From positions 1-46,395 of the forward strand of contig CAYONP010000042.1 of NCBI GenBank assembly GCA_964405335.1: a DNA stretch of 46,395 bases. The letters run 5' to 3'. Position 1 is the stretch's first letter; each line of letters starts with the position of its first letter. The DNA is from CAYONP01 sp964405335 (GTDB lineage: Bacteria; Armatimonadota; UBA10988). Below are positions 8,331-16,304 of this stretch, piece by piece. The notes below the pieces were generated by a model. It searched no databases. It saw nothing but the letters and a program-made list of their open reading frames with translations, and was not told the origin of the DNA. A program made the position numbers and the translations under genes.

Positions 8331-10091
8331 ACCCGGCGCCAGCGTGCCGCTGACGCTGACGTCGTCGGCCTTCTCCGCTTCGTAGCCGACGGTGACCTCG
8401 CCGCTGCCGCGGACGATCCAACGCAGACGGACGTAGCCCTCGCCGCCGACGCCTGATTCGAGCAAGAGGCGTTCGGGCCGCGACTCGACCGCCGCGATCT
8501 GCTCGGGCCGGAAGCGGTCGAGCTCCTGTCCCCCGCCGATCACTTCCAGGTTGTCGCCGCGGATGGTCACCCGGTCGGGCGTGCCGACCCGTCGCGAGGC
8601 CGCCATGGCGCTGCGCGTCGGCATCAGCTTCGGGTTGCGGAAGGTCGCCGTGACGCGGTAGAGGTCGTCGCCGAGCGGCTCGATCTCGAGCGGATCGGCG
8701 ACCACCTCGGCGATTGCCTCGGCGTGGAGCAGGCAGAACATCGCGTTGCGGTGCAGCATCTCCTCGATCATGAAGCTCGGCGGCACGCGGCCGAACTCGC
8801 GCTTGAACCCGCCGACCTCGATCTCGCCATAGAGCGGGTGCTGCACCGGGTGCCACTCGACATAGGCATCGCCGAACAGCACCCGGTCGTTGAACTGGTT
8901 GCGGCTGCCGCGCGGGTCGGGCCGCTCCTCGCCCGCCTCGGTTTCGCCCCGCTGCACGCTGGCGCCGGCGGCGTCGTACTGCTCGCCGGCCCACATCTCG
9001 TTGGTGAACGAGAAGATGCCCAGCCCCTCATAGGTCCAGTTGACGAACCCGCCGTGGACCGTGTAGAGGTCGCGCCAGATGATCATGTAGTCGTAGAACG
9101 GCAGGATCGACTCGCCGTCGGCACCCAGCCGGTCGTAGACCGCCACGTCGGAACGCGGGTACTGGACGCTCTCATCGCCCGGCCCGCGGAGGATCATCCC
9201 GCCCGAGTTGTGGAACGACTGCACCGCGGCGATGTTCGGGTGGGCCAGGATGTAGTCGGCCACCGCTCGCGTCTCGGGGAAGCAGAGCGGATAGTCGCCC
9301 GCGCCGCGCTGCTGGTGGCCCGGCCGCCAGTCGCTGGGCCAGTTGCGGTTCATGTCATAGCCGCCGACCGAGTCCTCGTTGACCCGCCCGTCGCCGTCGT
9401 TGTCGATCCCCTCCAGGCCGAGCAGCAGGTAGTCGGCGGGGTGGTCCTCGTCGGGCGGCAGGATGACCCGTGGATCATCCGGGTCGAGTCGCACGTTGCC
9501 GGTGCCCGGCGGCACCTTCTTGCGCATCTGGGTGATCTCGCCGTCGCCGTCGAGATCGTCCGGGCCGTCCTCGTCGAACAGCCCGTCGCGGTCGTCGTCA
9601 TAGGGCCGCGTGCCGCTGCGCGACGAGCTGCTGGTGTTCGGCGACTCGAACCAGTGGTCGCGGCCGTCGGGGTTCTGGCTCGGCAGCAGATAGAGCACGC
9701 GCCCATCGAGCAGCTCGCGCGCCCGCTGGTTGGTTTCATAGCGCTCGAGCAGCCACCAGGCGAGGTAGAGGATCGCCTCGGTGCCCTGCACCTCGTTGCC
9801 GTGCACGTTGGCATCGATCCACATCGCCACTTTGCCCGTGTCGGGGCCGGTGGCCTGGTTGGTCAGCACGATCACCCGCAGCGGCCGGCCCTCGTGGCTG
9901 GCACCGATGTCGTCGATGCGGATGAACGTCGGATAGGCCTCGCGCAGCCGCTCGAAGTGGGCCAGGATTTCGGCGTAGGGGTAGAAGCGATTGAACGCGA
10001 GGTCGACCTTCGGCCGCAGGATGCCGGCCTGCGCCTGCACCGCGCCGGCGGCGACGAGCGACAGCAGGAGCGCGCGGAGGAGGGTCTTCAC
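8328..10091 (-). CDS. M14 zinc carboxypeptidase, secreted, with calcium-loop insertions
   Basis: The 587-residue protein starts at a GTG preceded by GGAGG and has a signal peptide ending about AVQA (residue 20). Zinc ligands are H97 and E100 (NVHGNE) and H294 (SFHNSGG); the catalytic Glu is E365 (SFTNEMW) and the substrate-binding segment is DMNRNWP (246-252). Between the zinc motif and this segment lie two Asp-rich loops, about 165-184 (DDDRDGLFDEDG and DLDGDGEI) and 230-240 (DNDGDGRVNED), resembling dockerin or EF-hand calcium sites. The last 150 residues are beta-rich. It probably cleaves C-terminal residues from extracellular peptides. Its start overlaps the upstream paralogue's stop (GTGA), so the pair is translationally coupled. 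Confidence 0.9.
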   Translation of the reverse strand: MKTLLRALLLSLVAAGAVQAQAGILRPKVDLAFNRFYPYAEILAHFERLREAYPTFIRIDDIGASHEGRPLRVIVLTNQATGPDTGKVAMWIDANVHGNEVQGTEAILYLAWWLLERYETNQRARELLDGRVLYLLPSQNPDGRDHWFESPNTSSSSRSGTRPYDDDRDGLFDEDGPDDLDGDGEITQMRKKVPPGTGNVRLDPDDPRVILPPDEDHPADYLLLGLEGIDNDGDGRVNEDSVGGYDMNRNWPSDWRPGHQQRGAGDYPLCFPETRAVADYILAHPNIAAVQSFHNSGGMILRGPGDESVQYPRSDVAVYDRLGADGESILPFYDYMIIWRDLYTVHGGFVNWTYEGLGIFSFTNEMWAGEQYDAAGASVQRGETEAGEERPDPRGSRNQFNDRVLFGDAYVEWHPVQHPLYGEIEVGGFKREFGRVPPSFMIEEMLHRNAMFCLLHAEAIAEVVADPLEIEPLGDDLYRVTATFRNPKLMPTRSAMAASRRVGTPDRVTIRGDNLEVIGGGQELDRFRPEQIAAVESRPERLLLESGVGGEGYVRLRWIVRGSGEVTVGYEAEKADDVSVSGTLAPG

Positions 10092-11725
10092 GGTTGGCCT
10101 CCTTGGTTGGCGATCAGTTCGGCGACCGGCTGGCCGGCCGACTGCGACTGCGCCCACGCCCGGGCCGGCGCCGCGCCGGCGGGCAGGCGGTAGAGCCAGC
10201 GGAACTCCTCCGAGCCGCCCAGCTCGCGCAGCCGGCCGACGGTCTGCAGCGGCCGGCCGGCGAGCAGTTGGCCGCCCTCGGGCAGCTCGAGCCGGACCCG
10301 CACCGGCTGGAACCGGCGGGTGATCTCGCCCATCGCCGAGCCGGTCGGCAGCCCGCCGGTGTTGACCAGCGTGGCGCGCGCCTCGAGCAGCCCGCCACCC
10401 TTGTCGTCGACCTCGACCTTGTGCCACGCGAGCCGGGGCAGTCGCTCGGCCAGCGAGTCGACGAAGCCGGTCCAGCGATCGGCGATGCCGGCCAGCTCGG
10501 CGGCCGGCGGGTTGTCGCGGACGAGCGGCTTCCAGCCGCCGATCTCGACCGCGCCCAGAGTGGGATGCTCGAACGCCGACCAGGCGACGAAGCCATCGCC
10601 GCCGAGCGCCTCATCCTGCCAGCGCAGCAGCTTCGCCTCGTCGCTGCCGTCGCCGCGCAGGCGGGGCGACCAGACCGCGCTCTCGAGGGTCAGGATGCCG
10701 GCATGGTGGTAGCACCAGTCGGCGAAGTTGCCGGCGCCGTCGGGCGCGCCGCGGGGCTTGGTCTGCAGGCCCTCGAGCAGCGCATCGGCCAGTCGGCCGA
10801 GGATGGTCAGGTCGGGCGCCAGCGGCGCGGTGGCGTTGATGTCGGGCCGCTCGGTTGGCCGCGGGCGGGTCGACAGGTTGTCCTCGCTGCCGAGCACGAC
10901 CACGGCAATCAGCTCGGGATGGGCCAGCACAAAGTCGGCCAGGCCGCGGGCCTCCGGCTCGCTGAGCTGGTATTGCCCGGCGGCCGGCGTGCCCTCACGG
11001 TAGCGGTGCGGCCAGTTCGCCTCGAGCCGCACGCCGCCCGGGCCGTCCTCGTTCAGGCGCCGGTCGCCGTCGTTGTCGAGGCCCTCGGTCTCCAGCCGGT
11101 GCGTCCCCGCCTCGCCGCGGTCGCGGTCGGCCCGGCGCACGACGCGCGGGTCGGCCGGGTCGATCAGGTAGTCACCCGCCGGGTCCGGCACTCGCATCTG
11201 CGTGATCCAGCCGTCGCCGTTCAGGTCGTCGGGCGGATCCTCGTCCTCGAATCCATCACGGTCATCGTCGACCGGCGCTCCGCGCCAGGGCGCCTCGCCA
11301 ACAAACGCGCGGAAGGCGGCGTCGGGATTGGCAAGCGGCACGAGATGCACCGTCGCGCCGGCCAGCAGCGGCGAGCCGGCGGCCAGGTGCGCGCCGATGG
11401 CCAGGGCCAGTTGGGTGGCCGCCGGGCGGTCGCCGTCGGGGTCGGCGAGCATCAGGACGGCCGGGCGTCCCGGCGTCTCGGCCGCGCCGAAGGTGGCGCA
11501 GAGCAGCTCGCGGCCGTCGGGCGTGGCCGCCAGCGAGGCGACCTGTGCGCGGCCGGCGACACCCCACTCGCGCACCTGCTGCAGCGCGGCCTCGGGCGCG
11601 CTATAGCCCTCGGGCGGCGGTGGCTGTGGCTCGGGCGGAGGCTCTTCGGCCGCGGTGGGCAGGCAGAGGAGGCAGAAGATCCAGGCCAGGCCAACCCCCC
11701 GGCGGGCCGGGCGCTGCAGTGCCAT
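10088..11725 (-). CDS. M14-like pseudopeptidase, secreted, zinc ligands lost
   Basis: The 545-residue protein starts MALQRPARRG with a signal peptide ending near TAAEE, followed by a Pro-rich linker. It aligns along its length with the downstream M14 enzyme: the same paired Asp-rich loops (DDDRDGFEDEDP and DLNGDGWI at about 153-173, DNDGDRRLNEDGPGG at 217-231), ANWP, the AEIxGW-like segment and the C-terminal beta domain. The catalytic positions are gone: HGNE becomes DPDGDR (95-100), MNRNWP becomes LEANWP and the third ligand in FHNSGG becomes GSEDN; only the late Glu is kept (LTLESAVW). It is probably a binding or regulatory partner. The stop overlaps the M14 start by 4 nt. Confidence 0.82.
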   Translation of the reverse strand: MALQRPARRGVGLAWIFCLLCLPTAAEEPPPEPQPPPPEGYSAPEAALQQVREWGVAGRAQVASLAATPDGRELLCATFGAAETPGRPAVLMLADPDGDRPAATQLALAIGAHLAAGSPLLAGATVHLVPLANPDAAFRAFVGEAPWRGAPVDDDRDGFEDEDPPDDLNGDGWITQMRVPDPAGDYLIDPADPRVVRRADRDRGEAGTHRLETEGLDNDGDRRLNEDGPGGVRLEANWPHRYREGTPAAGQYQLSEPEARGLADFVLAHPELIAVVVLGSEDNLSTRPRPTERPDINATAPLAPDLTILGRLADALLEGLQTKPRGAPDGAGNFADWCYHHAGILTLESAVWSPRLRGDGSDEAKLLRWQDEALGGDGFVAWSAFEHPTLGAVEIGGWKPLVRDNPPAAELAGIADRWTGFVDSLAERLPRLAWHKVEVDDKGGGLLEARATLVNTGGLPTGSAMGEITRRFQPVRVRLELPEGGQLLAGRPLQTVGRLRELGGSEEFRWLYRLPAGAAPARAWAQSQSAGQPVAELIANQGGQP

Positions 11726-11824
11726 GAGGCGAATTCCTGGGCGGCGATTGGACACCGCGTCGGACAACCCTTCGCCGCACCGACGGCCGGGGCGCGCCGT
11801 TGGACGGCCGGGTCGCCCCGGCGC

Positions 11825-11850
11825 GGTAGGGACACGCCAACGGCGTGTCC
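11825..11850. repeat. GGTAGGG-capped palindrome, family B copy 1
   Basis: GGTAGGG is followed by the palindrome GGACACGCC-AAC-GGCGTGTCC (sharing its first two G). An exact 26-bp reverse-complement copy is at 39381-39406. It lies in the roughly 140-bp gap between rhmD and the pseudopeptidase gene. Confidence 0.75.
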
Positions 11851-11864
11851 GGCGATGCGCGGCG

Positions 11865-13028
11865 CTAGCCGAGGTACGGCTTCGCCTCGGCGAGATCCAC
11901 CTCGAGCCCGAAGCCGGGCGCGTCGGACGGGACGAGCTTGCCGTCGACCGCGTAGGGCACGCCGGGCAGGCCCCAGGTTTCAGCCAGCGGCACGCCGGGC
12001 GGGCTGGCGATGAAGAACTCGGTCCAGCGCAGGCCGGGCAGCGCATAACTCGCGTGCTGGCCATACGGCGTGGTGCCGCCGCCGTGGAGGATGACGCTCA
12101 CCCCGGCCGCCTCGGCCAGGGCGACGATCTTGATCACGGCGGTCAACCCGCCGCACCAGTTGATGTCGGGCTGCAAGATGTCGACCACCCGCCGCGAGAC
12201 GGCTTGCTGAAACGTCGGTGTGCCGAACCAGTGCTCGCCGGTGGCCAGCGTCTGCCAGGGCAACCGGGCGCGCGCCTCGGCATGAGCGTCCAGATCATCG
12301 CTGGGCAGGCACTCCTCCATCCACTTCAGCCGATAGGGCCGCAGCGCCTCGGCCAGGCGGACCGTGTACTCGACGTCGAAGGCCATCCAGCAATCGAGCA
12401 TCAGCTCGACGCCGTCGCCGACCAGCTCGCGCCGCGAGGCGATGTGGTCGACATTGCGGTGCAGGCCGTCGAGCCCATCCGGCGGGCCCCAGGGGCAGGC
12501 CATCTTGCTGCCGCGAAAGCCGAGCTCGAGGTGCCAGTCGGTGTCGTTGCCGGTGGCGTAGCAGTCGCAGTGGTCGCGCGCCGGGCCGCCGATCAGCTCA
12601 TAGACCGGCCGGCCGAGCAGCTTGCCCTTCAGGTCCCAGAGCGCCAGGTCGACCGCCGAGACGGCATACGAGGCGATCCCGCCGCTGCCGAAGACGGTGC
12701 ACATGCGGGTCGCCATGTCCCACACCTTCTCGGTGGCGGTGACCGGCTGGCCAAGCAGGCGCGGGCCGAGGTGCCGTTCGATGATCTCGGCCACCGGCCG
12801 GCCGTGGTTGCCGATGGCGAAGCCCTGCGTGCCGTCCTCGGCCTCGATGACGCAGAGGAACGAGCCGAACGGCGGCATCCACAGCGGCCGGAACGGCGCG
12901 AACTCCGGGTAGCGCGTCATCGGGCAGGCGACCGGCCCCTCGGCCGACCACGGCTTGCGCCGCGCCGGGGTCGTCGCCTCGCGGCGCGGCAGGTTCAGCT
13001 CGACGGTCCGGATCGACGTGATCTTCAT
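11865..13028 (-). CDS. rhmD: L-rhamnonate dehydratase (enolase superfamily)
   Basis: The 387-residue product belongs to the mandelate racemase/enolase superfamily and specifically resembles L-rhamnonate dehydratase: a DLALWDLKGKLLGRPVY segment, the metal-ligand strand LMLDCWM, KWMEECLP (second ligand), TGEHWFG (third ligand) and LQPDINWCGGLT; an HGGG motif near residue 320 supplies the His. The DCWM and EECLP signatures are shared with the E. coli enzyme. It should convert L-rhamnonate to 2-keto-3-deoxy-L-rhamnonate using Mg2+. ATG 13028 begins directly at the conserved MKITSIRTVEL strand. Related sugar acids such as mannonate or lyxonate are possible substrates. Confidence 0.88.
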   Translation of the reverse strand: MKITSIRTVELNLPRREATTPARRKPWSAEGPVACPMTRYPEFAPFRPLWMPPFGSFLCVIEAEDGTQGFAIGNHGRPVAEIIERHLGPRLLGQPVTATEKVWDMATRMCTVFGSGGIASYAVSAVDLALWDLKGKLLGRPVYELIGGPARDHCDCYATGNDTDWHLELGFRGSKMACPWGPPDGLDGLHRNVDHIASRRELVGDGVELMLDCWMAFDVEYTVRLAEALRPYRLKWMEECLPSDDLDAHAEARARLPWQTLATGEHWFGTPTFQQAVSRRVVDILQPDINWCGGLTAVIKIVALAEAAGVSVILHGGGTTPYGQHASYALPGLRWTEFFIASPPGVPLAETWGLPGVPYAVDGKLVPSDAPGFGLEVDLAEAKPYLG

Positions 13029-13081
13029 CACACACCCCGCGCGGAGGGTGCGCCGTGGGCTTGATGGTGTCAAGCGGGTAG

Positions 13082-13297
13082 CCGATTGCGTCCGCGCAGG
13101 AGCTTCGAATCGCGCGGTGTACGACTGAGGCCGGCCGGAGCCCGTGGCGGGCATTCTATCGGCGGATCGGCGACCGGCTGGTGGTCGGGTCGATCGGCCC
13201 CGAAGCGGAGTCCGATCCACGCGGCTTTGAGCGCGCGCTTCGACGTGCGGTGGACAGACTTCAGCAACTGGCAGCCGAGGAGCACGAGCGTGAGTGA
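13082..13297 (+). pseudogene. Truncated RelE/HigB-like toxin remnant
   Basis: This frame is open from just after a TAG at 13079 to TGA at 13297 and contains no ATG, GTG or TTG until well inside the domain. The translation includes ELRIARCTTEAGR, WRAFYRRIGDRLVVGSIG and FERALRRAVDRLQQLAAEE, which match the C-terminal half of Gp49/HigB-type toxins (conserved ELR, then x-x-FYR, then a strand and a basic C-terminal helix). The N-terminal half that normally precedes ELR is missing. The end overlaps the HTH antitoxin start by 8 nt, the standard toxin-antitoxin order for this family. The N-terminal half appears to have been deleted next to the rhmD promoter. Confidence 0.6.
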
Positions 13298-13652
13298 GCC
13301 TATCCAGTGGGAGCAGACGCTTGCCGACGACCTGGCCGACCCGCAGTTCCGTGCTGCCTGGGAGAGTTCTGCCGTCGGACGGGCGCTCGCGCTGTGGCTG
13401 CTCGACTACCGAGCCACCCACCAGCTCTCGTTCCACGAGCTCGCGTCACGACTGGGCATCGATGCCGATCGCATGGCCGACCTCGAGGCAGGTGAGGTCG
13501 ATCCGCCGGCGGCGACCCTGCTCTGGCTCTCGCGGGTCCTCGCGACGCCGATCCGACTCCAGGTCACCCGTGGGCTGCCCAGCGATCCACCCGAAACCGT
13601 CATCATCGATGCCTCAGCCGCGCGCGACACCGCGCTGGCGCAGCGGTCGTAG
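13290..13652 (+). CDS. XRE/HigA-like HTH antitoxin
   Basis: A 120-residue protein starting at GTG 13290 (GAGGAG about 8 nt upstream). A Cro/C1-type helix-turn-helix occupies about residues 37-85: ALWLLDYRATHQLSFHELAS, RLGIDADRMADLEAG and PPAATLLWLSRVL. It is the expected antitoxin partner of the toxin remnant that overlaps its 5' end, and would bind its own promoter and the toxin. The longer frame from 13086 is excluded because the overlapping frame carries the toxin. With the toxin truncated, it may persist as an orphan regulator. Confidence 0.75.
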   Translation: MSEPIQWEQTLADDLADPQFRAAWESSAVGRALALWLLDYRATHQLSFHELASRLGIDADRMADLEAGEVDPPAATLLWLSRVLATPIRLQVTRGLPSDPPETVIIDASAARDTALAQRS

Positions 13653-13654
13653 CC

Positions 13655-14500
13655 TCACTCGATCACCGGCCCCAGGATGATCACCTCGGCCGCCACCTCG
13701 GCGCCGGCGACCACTGTGATCGACTCGGTGGTCAGCGGGTTGGTCGCACTCGAGGTGATGCGCAGGACATAGACCCCGGCCGGCACCGTCACCCGGTACG
13801 AACCATCCTCCGGGTCGACCGTCGTCGTCGCGACCAACTGGCCGCTGGTGGCGAGACGGACCTCGACCAAACCGTCGGCCCACGCCGCTTGCGTGCCGAC
13901 GGTGCCCGAAATGGCGCCATAGGTCTCGAGCAAGGCCTGCACCTGCACCAGCCGCACCGCGGTCGGCTTGAGCAGCAACATGCCGCTGGCGCCGGCCTCG
14001 ACAATCGCCCGCGCCGGGTCGATGTCGAGCACCAGCACGCTCAGGCCGTCGGCCGCGACCTCGAACCGTCCGTTGAGCTTCAGCCCCGAAGTCTGCCCGC
14101 TCGGCGTGGTCAGCGGCACCTTGACCTCGGGATCGGCTGCATAGACCACGTAGTTCGCCGGGTCGTCAGGATCGCTGTTCGGCGCGAGCACCAGCCGCAG
14201 CTCGTTGTAGACGCCCGCCTCCAGCTCGACAATCGGCCCGCAGGCGACGTGGCGGAAGGCGAGTTCGACCACGTCGAACGCCCTCGGCGGGCCGAGCTCG
14301 ATGGTCGCCGCGGCCGAGCCGCCGGCGCCAATCACCACCACCCGCTCGACGGTCAGCACGACGGCGCGGAAGTCGCCCGCCTGGTCGGTCAGGCCGACCT
14401 GCAGCCGGCCCTGGTCGGCGCCGGGCGCGCCGTTGGAGTCACTCGAACACCCACCCAAAAGCGCGGCCATGCTCAGCATCACGACAGCAAGTCGAGTCAT
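13655..14500 (-). CDS. DUF4382 lipoprotein with C-terminal carboxypeptidase-regulatory-like domain
   Basis: The 281-residue protein has a lipoprotein signal (MTRLAVVMLSMAALLGGC, Cys 18) and a short Ser/Gly linker. Residues 30-170 fit the DUF4382 pattern: RLQVGLTDQAGDFRAVVLTVERV, then FDVVELA, EAGVYNELRLVL, LKLNGRFEV and LVLDIDPARAIV. Residues 195-280 form a transthyretin-like fold (AISGTVG, DGSYRVTVPAGVYVLRITS). ATG 14500 has GGGAG at good spacing; ATG 14506 sits directly against that site. It is anchored outside the cytoplasmic membrane; function unknown. Confidence 0.82.
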   Translation of the reverse strand: MTRLAVVMLSMAALLGGCSSDSNGAPGADQGRLQVGLTDQAGDFRAVVLTVERVVVIGAGGSAAATIELGPPRAFDVVELAFRHVACGPIVELEAGVYNELRLVLAPNSDPDDPANYVVYAADPEVKVPLTTPSGQTSGLKLNGRFEVAADGLSVLVLDIDPARAIVEAGASGMLLLKPTAVRLVQVQALLETYGAISGTVGTQAAWADGLVEVRLATSGQLVATTTVDPEDGSYRVTVPAGVYVLRITSSATNPLTTESITVVAGAEVAAEVIILGPVIE

Positions 14501-14556
14501 GACCATCTCCCTGGCCTGACTCTTGCCCGTGATGGCGGACTGGAAACGCGGGCGGG

Positions 14557-14781
14557 TCAAGCGAACAGGAGCGTGAGCAGCTCGCCACCGAGGTAGTGGA
14601 GCCGGATCCGGCGCGGTAGGCGGTCTTCGTCAAAATGGCAGCGCACGGCGTCGCGGGCGTGCTCGACCAACTCCGGCCAGGTTTCGGCCTCGGTGTAGAT
14701 GGAGGCGTCGAACGCGCGGGCGGAGAAACCGCCGGACGGCTCGTCCTCGACCACGAAGAGGATCTCCGTGGGCACGCTCAT
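14557..14781 (-). CDS. HicB-like small protein without HicA
   Basis: A 74-residue protein with the partial RNase H-like fold of HicB-type antitoxins: EILFVVEDEPSGGFSARAFD, SIYTEAETWPELVEHARDAV and RCHFDEDRLPRRIRLHYL. Homologues are often misnamed 2-oxoisovalerate dehydrogenase and typically sit next to a HicA toxin. No HicA frame (dsRBD-like, with the GSH motif) is seen on either side, so this copy is an orphan. ATG 14781 begins immediately before the conserved strand; the upstream extension is not conserved. Confidence 0.72.
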   Translation of the reverse strand: MSVPTEILFVVEDEPSGGFSARAFDASIYTEAETWPELVEHARDAVRCHFDEDRLPRRIRLHYLGGELLTLLFA

Positions 14782-14846
14782 CCCAGACTCCGGGCACGCA
14801 GCACGCCCATTATGCCACTCTCGGCCTAGCTCTTGTCGAGCACCGG

Positions 14847-16111
14847 TCACTCGCCCAGAAACTCCATCTGCAGCGGCGAGCCCGACGGCTGCGCGCCGCG
14901 CGGCGGCACCGGCAGGTTGACCGGCTGCNNNNNNNNNNNNNNNNNNNNNNNNNNNNNNNNNNNNNNNNNNNNNNNNNNNNNNNNNNNNNNNNNNNNNNNN
15001 NNNNNNNNNNNNNNNNNNNNNNNNNNNNCGGCGAGCCCGACGGCTGCGCGCCGCGCGGCGGCACCGGCAGGTTGACCGGCTGCACGACCACGTTCTCGCG
15101 CGGCAGACGCTCGGCGGCCGGCAGGATGTCCAACGGCCTCGCCGGCAGCGTCTGGTACCAGTAGGCGGTCGAGCTGTAGTCGTCGCTGCGGTCGTTGGCG
15201 TGGCCGTGCTCGATCGAGGCGCGCAGGCTCTCGCCGAAGATCACCGGGTCCTCGATGTGGTAGCGATAGACGGTCACCTTCTCATTGAAGCTGTGCGGCG
15301 TGCCCTCGTGGTAGCTGACGCCGTGGTAGCCGAAGGCGTTCTTGGTCTGCATCCCCCAGGCGTGGCAGAAGTAGTCTTCGCTGCCGGTGCCGTGCAGCTC
15401 GGGCGGCCACTTCACGCCGTCGATCATGAACATGTCGTCGCCCTCGCCCCACCAGCCGCCGTAGAGGTTGTGGATGCTCAGGTTCACCCCGACGAAGTGC
15501 CCGCGGCCGATCAGGTCGCAGAACTGGTAGTTGGTGTCATCGGAGAGGTTCACGTGCGGGTCGTTCGGGTCGTCGAGCCGCGGTCGCGCCGGACAGGGGT
15601 TCTCGCGCCGCCAGCAGGCGTGGAAGTAGAGCTGGTCGGCGGGCAGGGAGTCGTGCTCTTCGTAATCGACGTAGAAATAGAAGGCGCCGGTGCGCTGCTC
15701 GCCCTCATTGGTCACGGTGATCCGCGCGCCGCGGCGGAAGGGCATCGGGAAATAGCAGTTCATCGCCGCCTGCGGACCGGGGTTGCGGTTCGCCGACTGG
15801 TTCAGCACTGCGCACTCGAAGCTGGTGCAGGTGCCGTGGCCGACGCCGAAAAAGTCGCCCACCGGCGCGATGACCGAGGCCTGCTCCTGCCCGTCCCAGT
15901 ACATGCGCAGAACAAGCCGGCGCGGCCAGGCCGGCTCGTCATGCCAGACGGTGACCCAGAGGTGGCGGACAATCCCCGCGCCGGCGATGTCGGCCAGGGT
16001 CAGGGTCTCGCCCGGTTCAATCGGTCGCGCATCGGCGTTGCGGCCGGAGCGGTCCCAAGAGCTCTGCCGCCGCGTCCGCCCGGCGCGCTGGAGCGAGAGG
16101 TTCTCGAGCAT
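14847..16111 (-). CDS. DUF2961 / glycoside hydrolase family 172, interrupted by a false scaffold gap
   Basis: From ATG 16111 the protein shows the DUF2961 (GH172) signature: GHGTCTSFECAVLNQSANR, MNCYFPMPFRRGARITVTNE, FYFYVDYEEHDSLP, LYFHACWRRENP, HNLYGGWWGEGDDMF and LHGTGSEDYFCHAWG, the last with the conserved Glu. GH172 enzymes act on furanosides such as fructo- or arabinofuranosides as oligomers of double jelly-rolls. One hundred N at 14929-15028 break the frame, but the 55 bp on each side (14874-14928 and 15029-15083) are identical. Merging them gives 369 residues ending PLQMEFLGE with TGA at 14847-14849, the usual family length. No signal peptide. Confidence 0.88.
14874..15083. other. Assembly gap flanked by identical 55-bp contig ends
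   Basis: The 100-N gap (14929-15028) has the same 55-bp sequence on both sides. This is what overlapping contig ends look like when an assembler with a 55-mer graph leaves them unmerged. The real distance is probably minus 55 bp, with no missing sequence. Confidence 0.9.
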
Positions 16112-16176
16112 CGTCCATCCCCGTATTGAGGACTTGGACACGGCGCGCGGGCGGGGGTTCTGCGGGGGCCGTCTCA

Positions 16177-16257
16177 GGGTCAGGTCCATCAACCCATCAA
16201 CATGTTGCTGGGCCGCTCCGGATCGGTTACATGATGGGTGATATCGAGACCTGACCC
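16177..16257. repeat. REP/MITE-like hairpin element
   Basis: Terminal arms GGGTCAGGTC (16177-16186) and GACCTGACCC (16248-16257) are perfect inverted repeats. Inside, ATCAACCCATCAACATG and CATGATGGGTGAT also pair in part, giving an 81-bp foldback. It resembles the GGGTCAGGTC-type REPs mobilised in trans by TnpA-REP transposases; none is in the window. It lies between the divergent GH172 and aldo/keto reductase genes, otherwise empty. Confidence 0.6.
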
Positions 16258-16304
16258 CGGGCACTGTTCGTGAGACGGTGGCACACTGGGCGCAGGATGA
16301 GGCG

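Noticed and set aside
13655..14850. HicA toxin partner for the HicB-like gene
   Set aside because: No frame near 14557-14781 encodes the HicA fold. The only downstream gene is the DUF4382 lipoprotein.
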